Below are positions 22,615 to 33,973 of a stretch of DNA of 64,000 nucleotides, in pieces; within the stretch, counting starts at the first letter, position 1, and each line of letters begins with the position of its first letter. The translations under genes were made by a program, and so were the position numbers. This DNA comes from Candidula unifasciata. Its lineage: Eukaryota; Mollusca; Gastropoda; Stylommatophora; Geomitridae. The stretch spans positions 325,001-389,000 of the forward strand of contig CAJHNH020004546.1 in the NCBI GenBank assembly GCA_905116865.2, in the 5' to 3' direction. A model generated the notes under the pieces. That model was not told where the DNA came from. It saw nothing but the letters and a program-made list of their open reading frames with translations, and did not search any database.

Positions 22615-22829
22615 AAAAAAATGTAATTAACATTTAAAAGACAGAGCTCACTTCCATTGTTTCTAGTTTTCAGATAAGAACAGTAAAATCTATCCTGTTC
22701 AAAAGCTTTTTTAAAACCCATAAACACACTTCTATATATGTTGTCTTGGTTAACATTATGATCCCAGTTTTCTATCATGTTTGTTAAGCAGTCGTGACAA
22801 TATACTTTATTGAAAACCCTGACTAAAAG

Positions 22830-23112
22830 TAAAAAAAAGTAAAGATCCCTTTACACGCCCTTAGGCGCATCGGGCATATGGGAAGAGCACCCATATTTTT
22901 ACAGACCAATCGGCACTCGGTGGGTAATGTGGTCAGCATTACGCCGGCCGTCTTTACTTTCCCAGGACAGCCCATCCTGGTACCCATTTGAGGCTGGGTC
23001 GACCTGCGACGTCCCATACCACGATAAAAATCCACGCAGCCCACGCAGGTTTCGATCGCGGTACGTTGGATTACGAGTCAGACTCGCAACGCCTTAGCCA
23101 CGGACGCCGCTA
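22830..23112 (-). mobile_element. tRNA-Thr-like SINE
   Basis: The minus-strand head reads GTGGCTAAGGCG (A box), an arm with CGT as anticodon, and CGATCGAAACC (B box). The body is shared with the 20609 SINE. Derived from a tRNA; no functional tRNA is called. Confidence 0.7.
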
Positions 23113-23389
23113 AAACCCTGACTAGCTACTACATATAAGTTCATTGTGACATAAATGTTGAAGTTTTAATTCGTAAATGTGTTTTCTGGTGGTTTCAGCA
23201 GTGACAATTAATGTTCCATTAATAAACAGGTCAGCACAAACAAAGACACACAATGTCATTACTCTTGTTGTTCACTTCTGTGTATTGCCTCGTGTGTTTC
23301 TTCCCAGTGTTATTTGGAGCACACAAAAAAAGCAAAGACAACATCCTGTATGTATTATTTAATGTGGCTTTAGAAAACAAAATGCCTCA

Positions 23390-23654
23390 TCATCACAGGT
23401 AAGGTTTCTCTTCATGCGGTACTTTTTGTGCTATCAGATAAGACGTTTGAACAAAAGAAAACACACAAACACAAGCCCATCATCATCACTTGAACAAGTC
23501 TCTCTAGTTTGTATATTGTTTATCTTCAAACTGCTAATATGAGAAAAACAAGCACCACAAAAATCGTATTTGAAAGTTTCTGTCCTGTATAAATTCTCTT
23601 CTGTTTTTTAAGACTGCCAGCTTCAGTAAAATATGCAACACACCCATCAAACTT
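23390..23654 (-). pseudogene. ZNF-C decayed trailing fingers
   Basis: Two to three finger units continue past the ZNF-C stop. The first has TAG where an aromatic codon should be, then GSLKKQKRIYTGQK, then loss of the Cys pair. Confidence 0.65.
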
Positions 23655-25221
23655 CTAAGTTTTTTCACCTGTGTGTGTTCCCATGTGTCTCTTTAGCTTT
23701 CTATATTTAGAAAATGATGCACCACAATCATCACATTTGTAAGGTTTCTCTCCTGTATGTATGCTAATGTGTCGCTTTAGACTACCAGACCCAGAAAATG
23801 ATGCACCACAATCATCACACTTGTAAGGTTTCTCTCCTGTATGTATTCTCTTGTGTTGCTTTAGTTTACCAGATTCAGAAAATGATGCACCACAATCATC
23901 ACACTTGTAAGGTTTTTCTTGTGTATGAGTTCTGTTGTGTCTCTTTAGACTGCCAGATTGAGAAAAATGTGTACCACAATCATCACACTTGAAAATTTGT
24001 GTGTGTGTATGTGTTGTTATATGCGACTTCAGCCTGACAGCTTGAGAAAATGATGCACCACAATCATCACATTTGTAAGGTTTCTCTCCTGTATGTATGC
24101 TAATGTGTCGCTTTAGACTACCAGACTCAGAAAATGATGCACCACAATCATCACACTTGTAAGGTTTCTCTCCTGTATGTATTCTCTTGTGTTGCTTTAG
24201 TTTACCAGATTCAGAAAATGATGCACCACAATCATCACACTTGTAAGGTTTCTCTCCTGTGTGTGTTCTCTTGTGTCTCTTTAGACTGCCAGATCGAGGA
24301 AAATGTGCACCACAATCATCACATATGTAAGGTTTCTCTCCTGTATGTATTCTTTTGTGTTGCTTTAGTTTACCAGATTCAGAAAATGATGCACCACAAT
24401 CATCACACTTGTAAAATTTTTCTTGTGTATGAGTTCTCTTGTGTCTCTTTAGACTGCCAGATTGAGAAAAATGTGTACCACAATCATCACACTTGAAAAT
24501 TTGTCTATGTGTTGTTATATGCGACTTCAGCATGACAGCTTGAGAAAATGATGCACCACAATCATCACATTTGTAAGGTTTCTCTCCTGTATGTATGCTA
24601 ATGTGTCGCTTTAGACTACCGGACTCAGAAAATGATGCACCACAATCATCACACTTGTAAGGTTTCTCTCCTGTATGTGTTCTCTTGTGTCTCTTTAGAC
24701 TGCAGATACAGAAAATGATGCACCACAATCATCATACTTGAAAGGTTTCTCTCCTGTATGTGTTCTCTTGTGTGACTTCAGACTGTCAGCTTGACAAAAT
24801 GATGCACCACAATCATCTTCATTGACAGCTGAATCCCATACATCAGACATATTTGGTCTGTATTCTGTTTTGATTTCAATGCATGATTTTAACTGGCAAT
24901 TCTTATTTGTCAAAGATAATTCTGTGTTATTTCCAATCAAAAATTCACTCCCCAAAACTTGACTGCTCTTCTTGTGCCCTACCAGTGTTGAATCACTATT
25001 ATCTGTCCCCCTTGATAGTGTATTTTCTTGTTCTATAACCTCACATCTAAAATCTCTCACATCTATCTCTGCATTCCATATCTGGGACTTGTCCTCACAC
25101 AAAACATCTGAACATTCTTGTCTCACAAACTTGAATTCAATGTTACCATAAATCATCCTTTCCACTTGTGAATGTTCTTGTACAGGGAGGGAAGAGAAAT
25201 TTTGGGGGCTGGTGAATGGTT
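23655..25221 (-). CDS. ZNF-C exon: N-terminal region plus C2H2 array with a 1-bp frameshift
   Basis: Exon begins after GTGTTTCAG (acceptor complement at 25222-25224) in the same phase as the other family exons. The first frame (to 24695) gives the family region ([44 protein letters not shown]) and two fingers. The second finger reads FKYDDC, losing its first Cys. Near 24702-24710, one base fewer than in sister units (CTGCAGATAC against CTGCCAGATTC) shifts the frame. The other frame then runs without a stop through 12 complete fingers to 23655. The array shows a block-level repeat (fingers 1-4 resemble 7-10). Either a sequencing error or a recent inactivation. Pairs with the exon at 28796-28908. 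Confidence 0.75.
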
Positions 25222-25639
25222 CTGAAACACAAACATTAAATATGGGTTAACTATTGCAAACAGTTGTAAGTAACACAAAACATGTATTACATTGCATATA
25301 CGGTATCTGGTCACTGCTTACATTATACATACAGCAGCTGGCCACTTCGTACAATATGCATATAGCAACTGTTTACTTCACACATCCGAAAGCTAATTAT
25401 GAAAGCTACGTGACTGTACATTTTGTATCTATATGTTTGGGAGAAAAACTAGCATATCCGCCGCATTGACAAATAAAAATGTCAGCATCTGCTAAACTGT
25501 ACTATTTAGCTACCATCTTTAATATTTAAAAAAATGTTGAAATGAAAATCGACACATCACAGCACTCGGGACACCCCCATAAGCGCTCCACCGCCAACTT
25601 TAGCCGCAAGCGAAGAGTTAAAATTCCAATGGTACCAAT

Positions 25640-25875
25640 AACTGTCTAATTGTATATTCACCTCTTCTTTCCCCTAAGAGTTGAGCATTGGCCAGATCCC
25701 CTTGTAACTCCTTGCAATGCCATTCTCCTAAGACAGTAATGATCTATCTGCCCCTCTGCACTGTTCACTCGCTTCCAAAGGGCCCTCACAACATCCCGCT
25801 TGTCATACATCAGTTCACCACCAAGTGTTGCAGAACCTGCCAGTCTATCTGTCTGCTCATTTCCCAACACATCAG
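25640..25875 (-). mobile_element. LINE 3' piece (RNase H family)
   Basis: Reads LGNEQTDRLAGSATLGGELMYDKRDVVRALWKRVNSAEGQIDHY: the end of the RNase H domain and the following spacer. The terminal LLKMG segment is only partly preserved near 25560-25640. Confidence 0.75.
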
Positions 25876-25929
25876 CATATAAAAGAAATACTGAACTTTA
25901 TATTTTTAATTCTAATGTCAAATTAGTAC

Positions 25930-26340
25930 TTCTGTGTGTGGCGGAAACACGGAGACAACTAAAGCAATTACTAATAAACTACAGACATTCATTAACTGGT
26001 GCCTGCACAGAATAGAGAAAATTAAATGGTATGATAGGATCACTATTGTAGGGATTTGGGAGAGAACTGAGCAAGCTCCAGCGGATCAAGAGGTAAAGAA
26101 AAGACGCTGGCGTTGAATAGGACACACATTGAGAAAACCTAAAAACAATATAACTAGAATGTCTTTACACTGAAACCCACAGGGGCATAGGAAAAAAGGA
26201 AGGCCACAAAACACATGGAGTATGAGAGAATGAGGTTAGAAAGATGGGGAGAACTGCATGCGATAGCAAAGGATAGAACTACTTGGCGTGAGTTGGTTGA
26301 GGGCCTATGCTCCATTGGGGGCTAGAAAGGCAGAAGAAGA
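25930..26340 (+). mobile_element. LINE ORF2 C-terminal fragment
   Basis: Reads NKLQTFINWCLHRIEKIKWYDRITIVGIWERTEQAPADQEVKKRRWR, a stop, then IGHTLRKPKNNITRMSLH and further pieces: an RT tail related to 20990-21760 in the opposite orientation. Confidence 0.7.
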
Positions 26341-26454
26341 GAAGAAGACCATCTTTACCAGACACAATAAACACTAGCACTGTCTGACACATGGCAGGAA
26401 AAGTAAAAGTCTCATGGTCAAGAGAAACAGTTGGCCTTTGCCAGATAATCTGAA

Positions 26455-26745
26455 ATCTTCTTCTTCTTCTTTGCGTTCACCAGCTGTAAACTCTGGCGGA
26501 AAGTTCTGGCTGTTCGTCCACTTCTGAACTGCAGTCCTACTCCAGAACTTGAGTGTTGCGTGTGCATCAGTTTTACAGATCTGATTCACTTGAATACAGA
26601 CTGTTGGTTCCTTGCCCCTCAGGCAGATGTACTCCGACTTCAAAGGAAGCTCCCCAATTAGTCGACTCTTACGACATGCTTTTGGGTAGGCAGTGGGTCT
26701 ATTCTTGTTTTTCCCACAATGGGGCCCCGGAACCCACACGGGGAT
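26455..26745 (-). mobile_element. (GAA)n-tailed LINE/SINE 3' end, complete
   Basis: The best copy of the family. The minus-strand frame reads RLIGELPLKSEYICLRGKEP, KFWSRTAVQKWTNSQNFPPE, FTAGERKEEEE and ends in a GAA-repeat tail. It could be the 3' end of a LINE ORF2 or a SINE derived from it. Other copies: 9836-10030, 35100-35320, 39790-40075, 46528-46965, 57750-57990. Confidence 0.65.
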
Positions 26746-27174
26746 AATCTGAAATGAAACTGTTTCAAATATTTTTCTTCTGAGCTTACCCTTAACTCTT
26801 TGAGTCCCAAGAAACGCATCATACGTTTATAGCTTCCTACCTAGAAGCCCAATGAACGCATGATGCGCCGATTTTATGACTTTATTTACTACCCCCTGGG
26901 CCTGTGATGCTCAACCCCCTGGGACTCAAAGAGTTAAAAGGGTAGTTGGAACATTGTGTTGTGGTTTACAGCTAGGCTGCAATATCTATTAAATCTATTA
27001 GAAACTTCAGCATCACTATCTGATTACAGACTAACATTAAAATATGAAATTATTTATTTCAATTTTAAACTGTTATGAAGAACTTACAATGTTACTGAAG
27101 ACATAACTGATAAAACAAATGTAAAAATTAAAAATGTATTCATTATTCTGAAGGCAAAAAAAAATGGTAATTAG

Positions 27175-27520
27175 TTAGTTAGTCTTTCCTCTTGTGTCGA
27201 GTGCGGCACATAGGGCAGAGGTCATGACTCTCCATGCATGGCGGTTCGTTGCAATTTGTTGTAGGTCTTGGATGTTTGAGTGGCCCATGAGCGAGCCTTC
27301 CTTTATGATAGTTCTAAGTAGGGTTTCCTTTGGTCTTCCACGAGATCTTTTCCCCTGTGGTGTCCAAATGAGGGCTTGGTAAGGAAGTCTTGATTTATCC
27401 ATTCTAAGGGCGTGGCCGACATAGTTCCAGCGGCGTTTTCGTATAAAATTAGACACATATTCTTGCCTGGATTCTTGCCTTATTTGTGTATTGGTTCGGA
27501 AATCTGACCATTTGCGCCTT
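27175..27520 (-). mobile_element. LINE ORF2 C-terminus
   Basis: Reads RRWNYVGHALRMDKSRLPYQ, RSRGRPKETLLRTIIKEG and ends DTRGKTN-stop, the standard tail of an APE-type LINE ORF2 beyond the RT domain. Open over 93 codons, 5' truncated. Confidence 0.8.
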
Positions 27521-27639
27521 TCCGTGCCCCTACGTTTACTCTCTCATATAGAGCTAGACCTGTATTTTAAAGATCAGTCAATGCTCTGTGGGAAAAAACC
27601 ATGAAGAATTCATTCGTTTTAGGGTCAATTTCAGAAATC

Positions 27640-28170
27640 AAGGGCAAGATCAATAAATCGGCTCACATAAGATGCATCCTCACAACCGAATATGGCTCAT
27701 CAGCATGTCGATGACGGGCCGTGAACATCTCAAGGTCATTTGGTAAAGTCTGCAACAGAGGGAACTACTATTCAATAGGCTGGGGTCACACGTCTAATTG
27801 AAGACTTAAAACAACAAAATTCTATGAAATTATATATAAATAGCAAACAAACAAAAAGTCATGATGTGATGTTCTGAGGAAGTTGTTTGAAAAAAGACTA
27901 AGGCATGAAAACAACTTGTCATAAACATCAGAAAGAAGAAGTAATAATAATTATGTTTGCCACATTATGAGAACAGAACTAAAACAGTTTATAATATATA
28001 CATGTGAATGAAAAAAGAGAAGTTTATAATATGAAAGATCTTTTTGCCTGGTGGTACACTGTAGCAGCACCTTTAATTTAGGCATCATTATTTTTTTTTT
28101 CATTTTTTGACACTTTGTGTTGAGTACTGGCACCGTTTTTAGACACTGGGTGCTGGGTACGGGCATTTTA
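27640..28170. repeat. Duplicated block, short-repeat copy
   Basis: Homologous in order and orientation to 60950-61430 (landmarks AGATGCATCCTCACAA, TTTAATTTAGGCATCATT). It ends with two imperfect units of the sequence (GTACTGGCACCGTTTTTAGACAC) that is expanded to about 19 units at 61370-62125. Confidence 0.65.
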
Positions 28171-28346
28171 AAGATTTAATTTTCAGGCTCTTCTTACACT
28201 AACAAATATAAATTTAAAAACTGATGCACTTTTGCTTCCCTAATTAGAGCAAACATATAGACAAATGTGAGCCGACATAACACTGTTTAGAGAAATAAAC
28301 GTGACATGAGACAACAAACAAATGTGCATGGTCATTACAAATGACG

Positions 28347-28688
28347 GTTATCCTCCGAATTACGGTCCTAAATTATCGAGGCGGGAAAAATACCCTAACA
28401 GGGCCTCAGTCTCGTGTCAATTGTGAGTGCGGCCAAGGGAAAGAACTCCCACTAAGCCGACCGAAGCCGTTCAGCTTGCCGGCCAAATCTGCTAGGAGAG
28501 CCCACAAGCAAATAAAATGAAGGAAGCTGCAGGAGATGTTGTAGCTGCTGCTCGTGAGTCCCAGGCATCTAGTTTAGCCCCAATCCACTCTCGGCGGTGG
28601 CGGAAGTGCGCATTTGACACGTGACTGAGGCCCTGTTAGGGTACATTTTCCGTCTCGATAATTTAGGACCGTTATTCGGAGGATAGCT
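28347..28688. mobile_element. Foldback MITE, copy 2, with 8-bp target duplication
   Basis: A 342-bp element flanked by CAAATGAC at 28338-28345 and 28689-28696. Outer inverted repeats exceed 70 bp (about GGTTATCCTCCGAATTACGG inward, with GGGCCTCAGTC); the centre holds GCTGCAGGAGATGTTG and GCTGCTGCTCGTGAGTCCC. No coding capacity. The superfamily is uncertain, since an 8-bp duplication fits several. Confidence 0.8.
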
Positions 28689-28795
28689 CAAATGACGTCA
28701 AAATCAAAATGTACTAAAATGATAGGGAAAACCCTAGAGATAAACAGCGTCATAAATATAACAGAACAGATTTCTTCTCCGTGTATTCAACTTAC

Positions 28796-28908
28796 ACTGA
28801 TCGTGATCTGTGCGTTCTACACATACTTCAGCTTGTTCTGTCTTGATGATTGTCGCAAAAGTTGGCAAAAGCTGGGAGTAATCTTCCCCAACCTCATCCA
28901 CCACACAG
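28796..28908 (-). CDS. ZNF-C upstream exon (IKTEQ exon)
   Basis: An internal-type exon: acceptor TTTGGTTTCCTTGTAG with a good pyrimidine tract, 113 bp, donor CAGT|GTAAGT. It reads VVDEVGEDYSQLLPTFATII, then KTEQAEVCVERTDHDQ. Exit phase 1 equals that of the exon 1s of A, B and E and suits the ZNF-C array exon 3.6 kb downstream. It carries the IKTE motif. The presence of an acceptor implies a further 5' exon that I could not find. Confidence 0.65.
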
Positions 28909-29049
28909 CTACAAGGAAACCAAAACAGCGTTAAAGCAGTCTTTCAAGCGGGAGTAGAAAAGGCAGAATGGAGATCACAGACCAGAGAGTGACAGCATAA
29001 ACAAATTCAACATGAAAGAACAAACATCAATTTTTAGACTTGATTTGAT

Positions 29050-29222
29050 TTGATTCGATTCAAGAACCAACATCACAGCACACAGGGCATTCCCATAAGC
29101 GCTTCCTCCCCATCTTCAGCAGCCAGCGCAGAGTTCCGATACTAATGGTGCCAGTAGGATTCTGATTAAACCTCCGTCTCGCCTTTCCTCTGAACCTCGA
29201 GCATCTGCCAAAACATCTCGTC

Positions 29223-29256
<34 letters not shown>

Positions 29257-29990
29257 CATCAATCTCACCAGACTGTGGTGATCCATCTGCTCCTCCAAAC
29301 TGTACATGCTCTCCCACAAGGCATCAGTATTCCACCAAGTTTTGCAAAGCCAGCCAATCTGTCTGCCTGTTCATTTCCCAAAATACCGGCGTTCCCCGGT
29401 GAAAAAATCCAGACAATACTACTCACCGTGTCCTCCTCAGCGAGGCATGCCACTACGCATGAAGCATTCCTGTCCTGATCTTCGATAGCCTGCTTTCTGA
29501 ATCAGTTAAAATCATGATGTGTGCGTGTGTTTGTCGTGTTCTCTAACCAGCAGAAAGCTGCAGTGACCGCCTCCACCTTTATTCTTAGGCTGGATGTTGT
29601 GGTATCATATGCTAGGCTGTCCTGCACCAAACGTCGACAATTAACTTTTGCTAAGAAACCTAAAGCCCTTCTTTTGCCTCTTGACACTGAACCGTCTGTG
29701 TATATGATCGAATCCTCTGAGCGAGCATTATCTTGAATTAATTGCTGAATTTCCACCTCTGTGGCACCTGCTGACCAGTCTCTGCATTCCCGGCTCAGCG
29801 TGATTATGACTCTACACAAGTCTGACTGTTCAGGTGGCGCTCTGACCCACTCCGCTCCTCGCCTAATGTTCTCAAGGATGCAAACCTGTCTGATTGTGTC
29901 TTCTGCCTGAGCCATCCATGACTTCCCTCTCATCAGCCGCTGACCCTTAACTGCACCCAGAGCTTTGTGCAAAGGGTGGTCTGTGTCAGA
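29050..29990 (-). mobile_element. LINE 3' half (RNase H family), with poly-C insertion
   Basis: Reads QAEDTIRQVCILENIRRGAE, IIYTDGSVSRGKRRALGFLA (catalytic Asp present), VEAVTAAFCWLEN, then ILGNEQADRLAGFAKLG, ending TISIGTLRWLLKMGRKRLWE, CPVCCDV. A 32-bp C run (29224-29255) interrupts the frame. The best copy for the RNase H domain. Confidence 0.8.
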
Positions 29991-30099
29991 ACTTTCTGCA
30001 GAGTTTACAGCCAGTTAAAACTAGGAAGAAGATCTCTTCTGGTCACCTCTACAGCCTTTCCCAGGCATCTCATTTCCATGATTAAGAATATTCAATTAT

Positions 30100-30447
30100 T
30101 GAACCAGACAGCATGAATAGAAGTAACACACCACTCATCACACTTATATTTTCACTCCTGTATTGTTCTTATATATTTCTTCACACTGCCAGATTGAGTA
30201 AATAAATTTATGCATTAACAGCACTTGTAAAGCTTTGATCATGTATCTGTTTTGTTTTTGTTTTTTAAAATGTCTTCAAAATCTGCACATAATCAATACA
30301 TTTATAAGTTGGGCAGCTTGAGAAAATGATTCACTCCATTCATTACACACTTGTAAAATCTCTCTCTGTATGTATTGTTAGGTATGATTTCACAGAAGTA
30401 CACACAGAAAATGATGCATCACAATCATCACTTTTCAAAGGTTTCTA
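30100..30447 (-). pseudogene. ZNF-D decayed trailing fingers, distal part
   Basis: Remnants of finger units on the minus strand (pieces of ATGATGCATCACAATCATCAC and CTCTCTGTATGTATTG). They belong with 30978-31533 and are separated from it by the inserted LINE. Confidence 0.6.
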
Positions 30448-30967
30448 CAACTCAGCCTTCAGCGAAGAGTCGTAATGCAATGGATACCGTCTCATTGTGG
30501 AGTGCCTGGAAATGAGAAAGCTGATCAACTGGCAGGGGAAGGTGCAACAAAAGTGCAGCCTGATGTACCAGTCACATACCACCAAAAGAAAAGAAAAATT
30601 AAATCGATCAGGAAACCACCAGCCCCAGCACAAGACGACTATTTTATTATGGACAGATCAGAACAAGTCATTATCCTCTGCCTCAGAACAGGGCACAACC
30701 GATTACGTAACCGCATTTACACAAAATTCAAGGTAGGCGTATCAGCCATGTGCACCTGTGGAAAGGTGCCCCAGACAGCAGAGCATGTACTCCAGGACTG
30801 CACTGAATTTGAAACATTAAGGCAAACCTTTTGGCCAGAAAGAACAACAGTGGAACGTAAACTCTATGGACCACTGAATGAACTAACAACGACAGTGAAA
30901 TTTAAACAAGAGACAAAATTGCTGATATAGACAACTTATTTCAGGTGAACGAAAAAAGAAGAAGAAA
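30448..30967 (+). mobile_element. 5'-truncated LINE insertion with TSD, RNase H C-terminus
   Basis: Flanked by an 11-bp duplication AAAGGTTTCTA (30437-30447 and 30968-30978). The frame is open from the first codon: QWIPSHCGVPGNEKADQLAG (RNase H motif), then a Cys-rich MCTCGKVPQTAEHVLQDC segment, stop at 30928-30930, and an A-rich tail. It is inserted inside the decayed finger array of ZNF-D. A small antisense relative is at 39193-39320. Confidence 0.85.
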
Positions 30968-30977
30968 AAAGGTTTCT

Positions 30978-31533
30978 ATCCTGTATTTGTTCTCTTGTGT
31001 AAATTCAGATTGCAGTTTGAGAAAATAGCGCACAATATACATCACACTTGTAAGGTTTCTCTCTTGAATGTATTCTACTGTGTGACTTCAGACTGCAGCT
31101 TGAGAAACAGATGCATCACAATTATCACACTTGTAGAGTTTCTCTCCTGTATGTAATCGATTGTGTGAACACATTTCAGCTTCAGAAAATCGTGCACAAT
31201 ATACATCACACTTGTAAGCTTTTCCCCTTGTATGAGTTCATGTATGTGTTCATGCTAGCAAGGTTCCTCTCCTGTATGTGTTCATTTGTGTCAATTCAGA
31301 ATATCAGATCAAGAATATTATGCACTGTAGTCATCAAACAAATAAGATTCATCTCCTGTTTGTGTTTTCAGAGAAGTTGATTTAGAATATAATGCAACAC
31401 ATTCATCACACTTGAAAGATTTCTTACCGTATGTGTTCTCTTGCGTGACTTCAGAATGGGAGCTTGAGAAATGTATGACCACAATCCTCACATTTGTGAG
31501 GTTTCTTTCCTGTAAATGTTCTCTTGTATGTTT
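30978..31533 (-). pseudogene. ZNF-D decayed trailing fingers, proximal part
   Basis: Five or six finger units with lost cysteines and shifted frames (minus strand), continuing directly from the end of the ZNF-D open frame. Confidence 0.7.
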
Positions 31534-32870
31534 TTAGAATGGCAGATTCAGTGAAGGACACACTACAGCCATGACACTTGTAAAGTTTCTCTCTCCTGTA
31601 TGTGTTCTCTTGTGCTTATTTAGACTGTCAGATTTACTAAAAGAGGCACCACAACCTTCACACTTGTAAGGTTTCTCTTCTGTATGGGTTCTCTTGTGTT
31701 TCTTTAGACTAGCAGATTTACTAAAAGATGCAGCACAATCATCGCACTTGAAAGGTTTCTCTCCTGTGTGTATTCTCTTGTGTGACCTCAGATGAGAAGA
31801 TTGTGAAAATGATGCACCACAATCATCACATTTAAAAGGTTTCTCTCCTGTATGTATTTTCTTGTGTCTCTTTAGACTGTCAGCTTCTGTAAAACATGCA
31901 CCACAATCATCACACTTGTAAGGTTTCTCTCCTGTATGTATTCTCTTGTGTTTCTTTAGACTGCCAGCTTCTGTAAAACATGCACCACAATCATCACACT
32001 TGTGAGGTTCCGCTCCTGTATGTCTTCTCATGTGTTTCTTTAGACCTTCAGAGTTACTAAAAGATGCACCACAACCATCACATTTGTAAGGTTTCTCTCC
32101 TGTATGAATTCTCTTGTGTTTCTTGAGACTGCCAGCTTCTGTAAAACATGCACCACAATCATCACATTTGTAAGGTTTCTCTCCTGTGTGTGTTCTCTTG
32201 TGTGACCTCAGATGATAATATTGAGAAAATGATGCACCACAATCATCACACTTGTAAGGTTTCTCGCCTGTATGTGTTCTCTTGTGTAACTTCAGATTAA
32301 AAGATTGAGAAAATGATGCATCACAATCATCACATTTGTAAGGTTTCTCTCCTGTATGTATTTTCTTGTGTTTCTTTAGACTGCCAGCTTCTGTAAAACA
32401 TGCACCACAATCATCACATTTGTAGTTTTTTCCCTCTGTGTGTGACCTCTTGAACTTGTTCAAACAACTGCCTTCTCTGACAGTAGTTTCATAAACATCA
32501 GATATGTTTGGTGTGTTTTCTCTTTTTACTTCTATGTTAGTTTTTAGTGGATCATTCCTAAATGGCATTGATAATTCTGTGTTAATTCTGATCAAATTAA
32601 ATAAATGCTCATGAACTTGATCCCAGTTGTTGTCCTCTAGTAATGTTGCATCACTATTCTCAGTAACTCTTGCTAATGTGTTGGTTTGTTTTGTCATCTT
32701 ACTATCACTAATACAGCATGTCACATCTATGATTGTGCCCACTAATCGGTCCTTGTCCTCACACAACACATCAAGATGTTCCTGTTTCACAAACTTCAAG
32801 TACATGTTACCATACATCATCTTCTCCATTTGTGAGAGAGAAGAAAGATTCTGGGAATGGGTAAATGTTT
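31534..32870 (-). CDS. ZNF-D exon: conserved N-terminal region plus ten-finger C2H2 array
   Basis: Starts after GTTTGTTTCAG (complement at 32871-32873). The N-terminal region reads TFTHSQNLSSLS, VKQEHLDVLCEDKD, EVKRENTPNISDVYE. Ten complete fingers follow, several sharing FTEAGSLKKH helices, with TGEKP-type linkers (one TGAEPH, one TEEKP). After finger 10, a 2-bp gain in GAGAGAGAAAC near 31590 shifts the frame into a short novel tail (ERNFTSVMAVVCPSLNLPF). Likely a nuclear DNA-binding protein. Phase matches the exon at 37085-37203, 4.2 kb upstream. Confidence 0.82.
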
Positions 32871-32989
32871 CTGAAACAAACAGTAAATAAAAGTTGATCA
32901 TTTCAATAAAAATTAAAAAACAGATAACATTTGTTACATCTCTCTCTCACACACACAGACAGGAAAAAAATCAAATGCTTTATTCTGTA

Positions 32990-33235
32990 ACATCATCATC
33001 ATGTATCAGGTCCTTAGCAAACAGTTGCTCTCTTCATGGTCTGTCAGAAAGAAACTCTGTCTCTTGCCAGCTCTCCAACCTTGTACTTCTTCATATGCAA
33101 ACAGTCACCTATATCCTGTGCCCATCTTCGTATTGGTCGACCCCTGCCCCTCCTTCCTGGTACTATGCTTTCTGCTATTATTTTTTTTTCAATGATGTGG
33201 CCAAAATATTTCAGCTTCTCCTGTAACATCAGGAC
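32990..33235 (-). mobile_element. LINE ORF2 C-terminus with (ATG)n tail
   Basis: Reads EKLKYFGHIIEKKIIAESIV, PGRRGRGRPIRRWAQDIGDC, CLHMKKYKVGELARDRVSF and ends in GATGATGATG. It sits in the putative ZNF-D intron, about 120 bp upstream of the exon. Confidence 0.8.
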
Positions 33236-33239
33236 CATA

Positions 33240-33705
33240 AAATTTAAAATATAAAACATTGATAAGACCCAGTTGTCCTCTGACACCTAGAGTTTAACTG
33301 AAAGAGATGAAGCCTTATTACAAGCTTCTGAGAACAGGGTTTTACAATGAATTTTTGGAACTAGAAAAGATGTGAACATCAGAAAATGGAGAATGAGAAA
33401 GAACAATGAAATTTATAATGTTTAAATCATCACTAAATGCTGACATCTTGAAGGATAATAGACTGTGATAGTTGGGGCATATAATGAAAATGGCAGTTAA
33501 TAGACTGCGATGGTTGGGGCATATAGAGAAAATGGCAGATAATAGATCACATATTAGAGGGAAATACTGACAAATACAAGCTTAATATTTTCTTGATCAA
33601 ATTTGATGATCATTGAATTCCCGGTCATATACCTTGGTGACCAGATTTGATGATCACCAAACAAGTGACGTAAACTGCAAACGGATGACCTTACCAACAG
33701 TATTT
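33240..33705. other. No recognised gene
   Basis: AT-rich intron sequence. 33430-33570 holds an imperfect two-copy repeat (AGACTGYGATRGTTGGGGCATATA). TTGATGATCA occurs twice near 33603 and 33647. Confidence 0.45.
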
Positions 33706-33973
33706 AAATTAAGCTTCATCTAGGTATTTTCATTATTCAAAGATGGCTGGGCCTACGATTGGTATCGCTTAGAGCCATTAAAAACATTGTTTTCAGTGAA
33801 ATTTTTGTAATTTCTGTTACACGTGCATATTCAGCAATTTTACCATGTCTGATGATGAAAACCAGATTCACTTAGATGATTTCGACTCTGCCAGGGAATG
33901 TGGCGTTGGAAACGATAATTCCTGGCTAAGTAGACATACACTAGTGAATGTTATGGCAACTGAATGTAGTGAC
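33706..33973 (+). repeat. 268-bp direct repeat, left copy
   Basis: Matches 35321-35588 over 268 bp with only about three differences seen. It contains a readable MSDDENQIHLDDFDSARECG, VGNDNSWLSRHTLVNVMATE frame of unknown origin. It ends where the 33974-35320 insert begins. Confidence 0.85.

Larger units (their letters stand above)
25225..28795 (-). other. ZNF-C putative intron
   Basis: About 3.6 kb between the IKTEQ exon and the array exon of ZNF-C, phase 1, filled with LINE and SINE fragments listed separately. Pairing of the two exons is inferred from order, strand and phase. Confidence 0.5.
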
